64,000 nucleotides of DNA. Origin: Prochlorococcus sp. AG-402-B19. Lineage in GTDB: Bacteria; Cyanobacteriota; Cyanobacteriia; PCC-6307; Cyanobiaceae. The notes beneath the pieces are model-generated. The model ran no database searches. It was not told the DNA's origin and saw nothing but the letters and a program-made list of their open reading frames with translations. Both the position numbers and the translations under genes were made by a program. Numbering within the stretch: the first letter of the stretch is position 1; each line of letters begins with the position of its first letter. The stretch is taken from positions 1 to 64,000 of the forward strand of contig QCHM01000004.1 in NCBI GenBank assembly GCA_003279615.1, written 5' to 3'. This document shows positions 26,265 through 33,711 of the stretch, one piece after another.

Positions 26265-27320
26265 ATGCAGACCTACGGAAATCCAGACGTCACCTACGGG
26301 TGGTGGGTTGGCAATTCTGTGGTGACCAATCGCGCAGGTCGATTCATAGGGTCACATATCGGCCACACTGGCCTGATTTGCTTTGCAGCAGGTGGAAGCA
26401 CCCTTTGGGAGCTTGCCCGCTACAACCCAGAAATACCAATGGGACATCAAAGTTCCATATTTCTTGCTCATTTAGCCTCTCTTGGGATTGGCTTCGATGA
26501 AGCTGGTGTCTGGACCGGTGCTGGTGTAGCCACAATTGCTATTTTTCATTTGATTTTTTCAGCTGTATATGGAACGGCTGGATTAGCTCATTCACTTTTA
26601 TTTGATCCGGACTTGAAAGATGGTCCTATTCCTACCACTAAGAAATTCAAACTTGAGTGGGATAACCCAGATAATTTGACATTCATTCTTGGACATCATT
26701 TGATTTTCTTTGGAGTGGCAAATATTTGGTTCGTTGAGTGGGCAAGATGGCATGGGATTTACGACCCAGCCATAGGTGAAATCAGAACAATTTTCCCAGG
26801 ATATGGTGATTTTGGAATGGTTTATGGGCATCAGTTCGATTTCTTAACCATTGATAGCCTTGAAGAAGTGATGAGTGGGCATGCCTTTTTGGCATTTGTT
26901 CAAATAAGTGGTGGTGCATGGCACATTGCTACTAAACAGCTTGGTGAATACACTGAATTCAAAGGTAAAGGATTGTTGTCTGCTGAGGCAGTTCTTTCTT
27001 GGTCTCTTGCCGGTATTGGTTGGATGGCAATTGTTGCTGCATTCTGGTGCGCACAAAACACAACTGTTTACCCTATTGATTGGTATGGAGAGCCTCTGGC
27101 TTTGAAATTTGGAATTTCACCTTATTGGGTTGATACAGGAGATGTTTCCGATAGCACTGCATTTTTAGGCCATACAACTAGAGCGGCATTGTCAAATGTT
27201 CACTATTACTTTGGATTCTTCTTTATTCAAGGTCATATCTGGCATGCTCTAAGAGCTATGGGCTTTGATTTCAGACGTGTTGTAGGATCAGTAGCTTCTT
27301 TAGCAACAACTGAGAGTTAG
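26265..27320 (+). CDS. pcb: Chlorophyll a/b-binding light-harvesting antenna protein Pcb (copy 5 of 5, divergent)
   Basis: MQTYGNPDVTYGWWVGNSVVTNRAGRFIGSHIGHTGLI...; lacks RQVEYNLNLTNIWNHQ and instead has GEIRTIFPGYGDFGMVYGHQ. Confidence 0.95.
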   Translation: MQTYGNPDVTYGWWVGNSVVTNRAGRFIGSHIGHTGLICFAAGGSTLWELARYNPEIPMGHQSSIFLAHLASLGIGFDEAGVWTGAGVATIAIFHLIFSAVYGTAGLAHSLLFDPDLKDGPIPTTKKFKLEWDNPDNLTFILGHHLIFFGVANIWFVEWARWHGIYDPAIGEIRTIFPGYGDFGMVYGHQFDFLTIDSLEEVMSGHAFLAFVQISGGAWHIATKQLGEYTEFKGKGLLSAEAVLSWSLAGIGWMAIVAAFWCAQNTTVYPIDWYGEPLALKFGISPYWVDTGDVSDSTAFLGHTTRAALSNVHYYFGFFFIQGHIWHALRAMGFDFRRVVGSVASLATTES

Positions 27321-27336
27321 TAGACTTTAAAATCAA

Positions 27337-27382
27337 GCTCAAAAAAAAGCCTCATCAAATTTGATGAGGCTTTTTTTTGAGC
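27337..27382. terminator. Bidirectional terminator after the last pcb
   Basis: ctcaaaaaaaagcctcatcaaatttgatgaggcttttttttgag. Confidence 0.9.
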
Positions 27383-27401
27383 GAATATATACAATAGATA
27401 A

Positions 27402-27890
27402 TTAATCATTTTTTGGATCAGTACTTTTTTCGTTTACTGAAACTTCAGTGGGAGAAGCAGATTCACTAGCCGTCTCAATTTCAGGTTCAGTGATAACTAC
27501 GGGCTGAGATTCATTTGAGTCGGAACTTGAAACTTCAGTAATTGAAACTTCATTGGGAGAAGGAGATTCGCTAGATGACTCAAGATCAGTTTGAGTGATC
27601 AAGTCAGGTTGAGATTCACTTGAGTCAGTAGTTGAAACTTCATTGGGAGAAGCAGTTTCGCTTGATGATGATTGATCTTCTGTTTGATTTTGATTAGAAT
27701 CTAATTTTTCTTGGATTAGATCTTTAAGTATTAAAAAAAGCTTTTTTAGATTATTGAAGAGTTCTAAAAAATTTTTGTATATGTCTTTGAGGATGCTTTT
27801 TATTTCATGAGCTTTCTCCCCTTTGTTGAAAAAAAGTAGTGCAGAAATAACTAATACTGAGATGAATATGAAAATAAAAAGGGCACCCAT
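27402..27890 (-). CDS. Membrane-anchored acidic Ser/Glu-rich repeat protein, function unknown
   Basis: N-terminal hydrophobic helix, then imperfect repeats (S/A)SPNEVS-T-DSSESQPDLITQTDLESSSESPSPNEVS... Confidence 0.6.
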   Translation of the reverse strand: MGALFIFIFISVLVISALLFFNKGEKAHEIKSILKDIYKNFLELFNNLKKLFLILKDLIQEKLDSNQNQTEDQSSSSETASPNEVSTTDSSESQPDLITQTDLESSSESPSPNEVSITEVSSSDSNESQPVVITEPEIETASESASPTEVSVNEKSTDPKND

Positions 27891-28035
27891 TAGTTTGATT
27901 AGCTAGATATCATTAAGATCGCTCTTTATTTCGAAGCTATCAAGTGTTTATTTACATTGAACAACGAATATAGTTTTTTCTACTTTAATTAAAAGCTTTT
28001 ATCAATATCTCAACTTTCTTATAAATGCAGTCAAA

Positions 28036-28298
28036 TTGACTGTTTTTTTTGATAGGGGTTGCCCATTTTCTCAAATAGAGATTTATTACTAGCAATCAAG
28101 ACACCAAAGGGGTATTTTAAAATTATTGATATTAATAATTCGAATGTATATTTTGAGTATGAATTCGATTGTACTTTAAACAATCGATTGAGAGAAAATA
28201 TTATAAAAAAGTGATGGTTGATTAATTTATTATATTTAGGTTTATTAGCGTCTTCTAGATTGGATAAATCAGATTGGATAGAGCCTCCAACAAGCTAA
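28036..28298 (+). pseudogene. Decayed gene, possibly thioredoxin-fold/DUF393 (DCC)-like
   Basis: Frame A LTVFFDRGCPFSQIEIYY* then frame B LPIFSNRDLLLAIKTPKGYFKIIDINNSNVYFEYEFDCTLNNRLRENIIKK*WLINLLYLGLLASSRLDKSDWIEPPTS*. Confidence 0.35.
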
Positions 28299-28477
28299 AG
28301 ATTGTTGATAATTTTTGATTATATATATCAAAAAAAAATACAGTCTGAAAATAAAGTTCTAATATTTAATCTATAAGTTCTTTGTTAGCAAGTCTTCTTG
28401 CTCTTAATATATTATAATAATAACTATTCTTTTTATTTATTAAACATTCTATTATTATTTTTTATAAAATATACTTG

Positions 28478-28816
28478 CTATCCAAATGTTGAACTATTAT
28501 ACCCCCAATTTGATGCTTTAACATCGATAAACTCAATATAAATCCTATTTGTATTTATATTCGTTTTAGATGCAATTAATTCACATAATGACTTGCTCAT
28601 TAATGAAGGATTCAATGAACCAATTGATTTAACCTTGATAAAGCAACATGGCTCATCAGACCCAGCGAAACTCATCTGAGTATTGCTTTGGATCATTGTC
28701 ATTACATAATTTTCAGATTTGCCAGTTAGATCAGCGATCTTTTTTGAAATTTCTTTTTGAAGAAAATCACTATCCACTACACTTTTAGAGGATGTATTTA
28801 TTTGAATGAATGGCAT
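28478..28816 (-). CDS. MIF/phenylpyruvate tautomerase-like protein
   Basis: MPFIQINTSSKSVVDSDFLQKEISKKIADLTGKSENYVMTMIQSN...MSFAGSDEPCCFIKVKSIG; Pro after the start Met as in the tautomerase superfamily. ORF opens at 28873, MPFIQ start at 28816 preferred. Confidence 0.88.
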   Translation of the reverse strand: MPFIQINTSSKSVVDSDFLQKEISKKIADLTGKSENYVMTMIQSNTQMSFAGSDEPCCFIKVKSIGSLNPSLMSKSLCELIASKTNINTNRIYIEFIDVKASNWGYNSSTFG

Positions 28817-29025
28817 AAGTGAATTTGGTCTTTTTAAAGATATTAATACTTGATTGGTAGATGAATTTTGCAATATTCAGAATGATCAAATCAACTTTAA
28901 GTTGATTTTTTTTTAATTTAATTTTTTTTAAAATCTTAAAAAAATAGAAAGATCCTATTATTTTCCCAGTTAGAGCCTCAATATTTTTCGTTTTCTAGTA
29001 ACTTAGTCGAGTATTATATTAAAAA

Positions 29026-29205
29026 ATGAATCAGAATTTTCAAGCAATAGTTCAAGACAGGTCAGAAGATAATTCTTCAAGCGATCAAACGTTTTTATTA
29101 GGGGGTGCTTTGGTCTTTTTTAATCTATTTGTGATGTTATTCGTTGGCTTGTATTGGATGAACCCAGTTATGCATGAGTTCATCTCCGGTAGACCTCTTC
29201 TTTAA
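29026..29205 (+). CDS. Small hypothetical membrane protein, 59 aa
   Basis: MNQNFQAIVQDRSEDNSSSDQTFLLGGALVFFNLFVMLFVGLYWMNPVMHEFISGRPLL*; one TM helix. Not in the ORF track. Confidence 0.55.
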   Translation: MNQNFQAIVQDRSEDNSSSDQTFLLGGALVFFNLFVMLFVGLYWMNPVMHEFISGRPLL

Positions 29206-29277
29206 GAATCATCTGACATTTTTTTTACATTAAATTGTCTTATCAATAATTATAAATCTCTTAAATAAGAGAGATAA

Positions 29278-29877
29278 TTGCTTTATTCAGATGGAACCTC
29301 ATCTTTACTCATGAATATTTATCGACTCATCTCAAAAATAATGAAATTCACGTTGAGTTTATTTATTATATTTTTTGCTATGGATCCAGTTTTTGCTGGT
29401 GCAAATGTAGCGACAAAAGGAGTGGGTGACGAAGTGCCTAGTTATGTTCGATCTGATATTACTGGATTTGACTTCCATGGTGAAGACTTACATTTATCCT
29501 CCATAGCAGGCGCAGTAGCAAGGGATGCTGACTTTAGTAATGTTGACCTTCATGGAACTACATTGACTTTGTCAGATCTGAAAGGTTCCAATCTTAATGG
29601 GATTGATCTTACAGATACGCTCTCAGATAGAGTTAATTTTCAAAAAACTGATCTTAGAAATGCTGTTTTAATAAATATGATTGCTTCTGGTAGTAGCTTT
29701 GCAGGTGCTCAAATAGATGGAGCTGATTTCACGTTTGCAATTCTTGATAGTGAAGATCAGAGGAACCTTTGTAAAATTGCGGATGGTGTTAATCCAACCA
29801 CTGGCGTATCTACTAGAGAAAGTCTTGAATGTGTTGGAGAAAAAGAATCATATAAACCTGCCATTCCAGCTGCTTAG
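29278..29877 (+). CDS. Pentapeptide repeat protein, probably exported/lumenal
   Basis: Signal-like N-terminus, then repeats ADFSNVDLHGTTLTLSDLKGSNLNGIDL...FQKTDLRNAVL. Real start may be 29311 or 29341. Confidence 0.8.
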   Translation: MLYSDGTSSLLMNIYRLISKIMKFTLSLFIIFFAMDPVFAGANVATKGVGDEVPSYVRSDITGFDFHGEDLHLSSIAGAVARDADFSNVDLHGTTLTLSDLKGSNLNGIDLTDTLSDRVNFQKTDLRNAVLINMIASGSSFAGAQIDGADFTFAILDSEDQRNLCKIADGVNPTTGVSTRESLECVGEKESYKPAIPAA

Positions 29878-29964
29878 CTTTTCGCAATAGCTAAAAAATC
29901 TCTTAGAAAATTAGTTGCAATTCTATATTTTTTTAGCTTTGATTAAAAAAATATTAGATTTATT

Positions 29965-30204
29965 TTGAAGAATTTTTGGCCACATCGTTCTAAGGCGAAA
30001 GGGTTTGCAATTAGCAATATTGCTTTTAAATATCGTAAGAAGATTGAAAGTTTATCTTGTAGTAAGATTTCAAATCAATTTTTAAATGATAGGAATTTAA
30101 AATCCATGGCAGAAGAGAGTATTCATGGAGGGACAGAGCAGTTTTATATAAAAAGAGGACATTGGGCTAATAGAGATTTTTCAGAATATAGGCAGATTGC
30201 TTAA
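29965..30204 (+). CDS. Hypothetical protein
   Basis: 79 aa ORF; internal ATG (MAEESIHGGTEQFYIKRGHWANRDFSEYRQIA) may be the true start. Confidence 0.35.
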   Translation: MKNFWPHRSKAKGFAISNIAFKYRKKIESLSCSKISNQFLNDRNLKSMAEESIHGGTEQFYIKRGHWANRDFSEYRQIA

Positions 30205-30454
30205 ATTCTATTTTTTTGAGGTATTTTTTTTTGCAGTCTGTATATTTTTCGTAAGAGGGATTGTTGATAAAATGAATGATATAACAAATAATAAAGTAAT
30301 ACCTACGAGGCTCCAAAACGTTAGATTGGAGAGTTCTAATTCTCCAAAAGAAACCGTTAAGTATAAATTCAACTTTAAGTAAAGAATGGTTTATCAATTT
30401 AATTTTAGCAAGAAATAGATATTATTTAACTTTACCTATTCGTCTTTTTAAGAT

Positions 30455-30811
30455 TTACACATATTTTTTCTTACCATCATCGCTTATTTTGTAAATCCCA
30501 CCTTTAGGCCCTACGAACAACATTTCTCCATTTATTTTTGATTTGCCAAACTTGCTTAGCCTGGCTCTATGTATATCTGCTTTTTCTCTTAGTTCAGCTT
30601 CTGAATACCAAGTACCTAAAGGAATATTTTTACAAGGATCAAGTAAAAGAGAATTACTAAATTCTTCAGATATTCTTTTTCTACGAACATTTATATTTTT
30701 GAATCTTTGCTTAAATCTCTCCATTAAACTCCTCCGATTAGAAAAACCTTTTTTTCTTTTTAATAATATATATATACACATTATTATTATTATTATTGGT
30801 ATTAATCTCAC
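30455..30811 (-). CDS. Hypothetical protein with N-terminal TM helix and C-terminal GPKGGIYKISDDGKKKYV motif
   Basis: 118 aa; C-terminus resembles short basic-adaptor-type motifs (GPrGGvYyin..GkKvY). Confidence 0.55.
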   Translation of the reverse strand: MRLIPIIIIIMCIYILLKRKKGFSNRRSLMERFKQRFKNINVRRKRISEEFSNSLLLDPCKNIPLGTWYSEAELREKADIHRARLSKFGKSKINGEMLFVGPKGGIYKISDDGKKKYV

Positions 30812-30906
30812 TATAGATAATTTTAATCTATTTCCATTAAAGCGACTTTTTAAAATAAATCCAGTTGTTTAAAAAATATGATATTGATTGTTTTTTATTT
30901 ACGTCT

Positions 30907-31113
30907 TCATTTTCTTTTGATTATCAAATCGAAGCCTAGATTGGTTCTCTCGGAAAGTATTTCTTTTTTTAAAATACCTTTTTTAAAAAAACTTAAGATG
31001 ATTATTATTGACTCAAGAAAAAGAGATAAAATAGAAAATGACAGTATTATAAAATTATTAATTATAGAATTTTTCTTTTCTGTGGATGATTTTTGATTAT
31101 TTTTAGGTTTCAT
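30907..31113 (-). CDS. Small hypothetical TM protein
   Basis: ORF track gives 30907..31161; internal start MKPKNNQKSSTEKKNSIINNFIILSFSILSLFLESIIIILSFF begins right after the PfkB stop. Confidence 0.35.
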   Translation of the reverse strand: MKPKNNQKSSTEKKNSIINNFIILSFSILSLFLESIIIILSFFKKGILKKEILSERTNLGFDLIIKRK

Positions 31114-31114
31114 A

Positions 31115-31957
31115 TTAATAAGGTCCGAAATGTGTTGAACATTCAGCTCCGCAATAGGCACCTATTCTAATTGCTTGAGCTAAATCCATTTTCGCTGACA
31201 TTGCAGCAGTGACTGCTCCAGCGAAACAGTCGCCACATCCATAGCTGTCTATTTCTTTTGAGCTTGGCTTGATTGAATTGTATTTATGTCTTGTAGGATA
31301 AATTGTTCCACCTGATTTACCTTCTGTTGCAATGTATACATCTGGTTTAGGTTCAAGATCTTCGTAATTTATTTTTTCCCCGGGATCAAGGCCGCTGCCA
31401 ATTAAGGCGTTGATTCTAACTTTTGAAATTTTTAATGTATTTTTACCTGTTCGCGGAGTGACTGCCAGGAATTTAGCTTTCCTGGCAAATCTTATGCCTT
31501 CTTTATCTGTGGCGGTAACAAAAATACCATCGTAATTTTTCATATCACTCCAAGGGAGGTCGTCTGATGCTATTGGTTGTAATCTATCTCCAATAACAGT
31601 AATTGCCCTTTCACCCTCGTTACTTATTAAGCTAAAACCTTTTCTGGTTGGTTGTTCTCTCCAGGCTACTTTTAGATTTAAACCAAGTTTAGATAGTCTT
31701 TCGTAGCATTTTTCGCCATATGTGTCTTTGCCCAATGATGTGATTAAGTCAACGGGTCCATTTATTAATCTTGCCATTTGAACAGCTGCGACTGCAGCTC
31801 CTCCTGCAGCTTCTTCAAAGCAATTTCTTGCGTGTGAAATTTGTCCAGCCAGTGGAAGATGATCTACTTTTAAGAATGTTACCCATTCAATATGACCTAT
31901 TACAGCTAATTTTAGTTTAGGCAGTTTAAATATTTCTTTAGGTGAGTAATTTTGCAT
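31115..31957 (-). CDS. PfkB-family carbohydrate/sugar kinase
   Basis: CFEEAAGGAAVAAVQMARL; EIDSYGCGDCFAGAVTAAMS catalytic signature. Confidence 0.88.
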   Translation of the reverse strand: MQNYSPKEIFKLPKLKLAVIGHIEWVTFLKVDHLPLAGQISHARNCFEEAAGGAAVAAVQMARLINGPVDLITSLGKDTYGEKCYERLSKLGLNLKVAWREQPTRKGFSLISNEGERAITVIGDRLQPIASDDLPWSDMKNYDGIFVTATDKEGIRFARKAKFLAVTPRTGKNTLKISKVRINALIGSGLDPGEKINYEDLEPKPDVYIATEGKSGGTIYPTRHKYNSIKPSSKEIDSYGCGDCFAGAVTAAMSAKMDLAQAIRIGAYCGAECSTHFGPY

Positions 31958-32090
31958 TCATAAATGACGAGGTTATTTCTAATATAGTTAGTTGATTTCA
32001 TTGGTAAATATAAGATTTTGTTTTTTCATAAATTCGAATAAATTTTGAATAGTTCTGATATGTTATTTTGAATCTAATAAGAATTTTACT

Positions 32091-32465
32091 ATGATAAAAA
32101 AAATTAAATGGTTGAAATGGATTTATTTAGGATTAGCTATACTAGGAGCTGTTTTGCCTACACTTGCAAATATTGAATTTGTAAAGACTTATGGACCTTC
32201 TTTTGACATTCAATTATTTATTGATCTAGCAAATAATAACCCAGCTTCTCAGTCCTTATCTAGGGATCTTTTTATTGGTTCAACGGCTGTATTTATTTGG
32301 ATAGTTTCTGAATCGAAGAGGTTAGAAATGAAAAATCTATGGGTTGTAATTTTAACTACATTTACAATTGCATTTGCTTTCTCCGCCCCGCTTTTTTTAT
32401 ATTTAAGAGAATTAAGAATTGAAGAGATAAATAGGGATCAAATAGATGTATTAGAAAGAAAATAG
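32091..32465 (+). CDS. DUF2834-like membrane protein
   Basis: 124 aa, YLGLAILGAVLPTLANIEF...DLFIGSTAVFIWIVSESKRL...TFTIAFAFSAPLFLYLRE. Confidence 0.7.
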   Translation: MIKKIKWLKWIYLGLAILGAVLPTLANIEFVKTYGPSFDIQLFIDLANNNPASQSLSRDLFIGSTAVFIWIVSESKRLEMKNLWVVILTTFTIAFAFSAPLFLYLRELRIEEINRDQIDVLERK

Positions 32466-32472
32466 ATATAAT

Positions 32473-33711
32473 TTATTTAATTCTCTTACATACTGGTATT
32501 AAAAATATACAAAAGAGACTAATTATTAACCATATTTGAAAAGCCGTATTATAATTATCTATTATTTTTCCAGATATCCATGGTATGGTTAAAGCACTAA
32601 TTCCAAAACATTGAGAATATAAAGCTATAGCTGCGCCTCTATATTGCATTGGAGAACATTTTATTATTGCATCTGAAGCAGATGGAAGAAATATACATAA
32701 GGCAACTGATAGAGGTATGAAAGCAAAAAGAATTAATAAATATCCATTAATCAAGAAATTAGAAAGAAATAAAGATATAAAACCTATTAGTAATGATAAC
32801 AAGCATAATCTAAATTTAAAATATGAATTTTTATTCCTTATACTATAACCAATTGGCCATTGAAGTGCCGCAACTAGAATTAGTTTAATTGTAACTAATG
32901 CCGCGACTTTTTGATCGGTTAGGGGTGGTCTTATTATTCCACCATTAGCTAAATCTAAAGGTAAAATTGTTTGTAATAAAGTCATTATACCTGTAACAAA
33001 TAAAGTTATTAAAAGCAAGGGAAGCAAAGTTAATATCCATTTAAGATTTGACTTTCTATCCTGCTTTATAGATATATTTTTTGTATTATTTTTGACATTT
33101 AATTGTTCCTTGGTTTTACGTATATTGAGCTTATTTATTAAGATTTTAAATATATATAACATGCAAATAATATCTATCAAATATATTATTCGAGTAAATT
33201 CAAAATATGTTCCAATACTTCCTATTAGAACTCCTAAAGTCACCCCAACTGCATCAGCGCTCCTTGCAAGCGCATAGCCTTCACTTGGTTTGATTTTATT
33301 ATTACAATTCAATGGGATTGCTAATTCTACAGAAGGCCAATAAATCCCAGCTGCAGCTCCAAGAAAAAATTGACCAGAAAGGTAAGCTAAATAATTTTGA
33401 GAATTATAAAGAATAAGATCAGATGCTATTGCAATTAAACATGCAAATTGAATTGTTTTTCTATAGTTATATTTTTTGTCAAGTAAATAGCCTGTTCCTA
33501 GTCGTGTAGTTATTCCAGTAAACGCTGCGATTGTTATACCACTTCCTATTTGTTCTGCTGATAAGCCTAAGCGGTTAAAAATTATCGGAGTTAAATACAA
33601 TACACCCCCCGCACCTATCGCTGTCCATAACCGAGCCTTTATAATTAACCTTAGGGATAATGGGAATCTATCCAAAAAATTGCTACCACTATAAGTTGAG
33701 ACCAAATTCAT
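32473..33711 (-). CDS. MFS transporter
   Basis: 412 aa polytopic; LGTGYLLDKKYNYRKT loop; 12-TM-like hydrophobic pattern. Start may lie downstream of 33711. Confidence 0.78.
   Translation of the reverse strand: MNLVSTYSGSNFLDRFPLSLRLIIKARLWTAIGAGGVLYLTPIIFNRLGLSAEQIGSGITIAAFTGITTRLGTGYLLDKKYNYRKTIQFACLIAIASDLILYNSQNYLAYLSGQFFLGAAAGIYWPSVELAIPLNCNNKIKPSEGYALARSADAVGVTLGVLIGSIGTYFEFTRIIYLIDIICMLYIFKILINKLNIRKTKEQLNVKNNTKNISIKQDRKSNLKWILTLLPLLLITLFVTGIMTLLQTILPLDLANGGIIRPPLTDQKVAALVTIKLILVAALQWPIGYSIRNKNSYFKFRLCLLSLLIGFISLFLSNFLINGYLLILFAFIPLSVALCIFLPSASDAIIKCSPMQYRGAAIALYSQCFGISALTIPWISGKIIDNYNTAFQIWLIISLFCIFLIPVCKRIK

Noticed and set aside
20335-27320. Tandem pcb copies as a possible mobile or repeat element
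   Set aside because: No terminal repeats, transposase or target duplications; explained by antenna gene family expansion
28028-28050. cagtcaaattgactg followed by eight T, terminator-like
   Set aside because: No upstream plus-strand gene to terminate; overlaps the start of the putative decayed gene, and the stem is only about 5 bp
30167-30397. Mutually antisense small ORFs (30167-30397 minus and 30197-30382 plus)
   Set aside because: AT-rich, cannot choose strand, no motif; kept out of the feature list
30878-31096. 72-aa forward hydrophobic ORF
   Set aside because: Antisense to the 30907-31113 minus ORF, which is better placed directly after the PfkB stop
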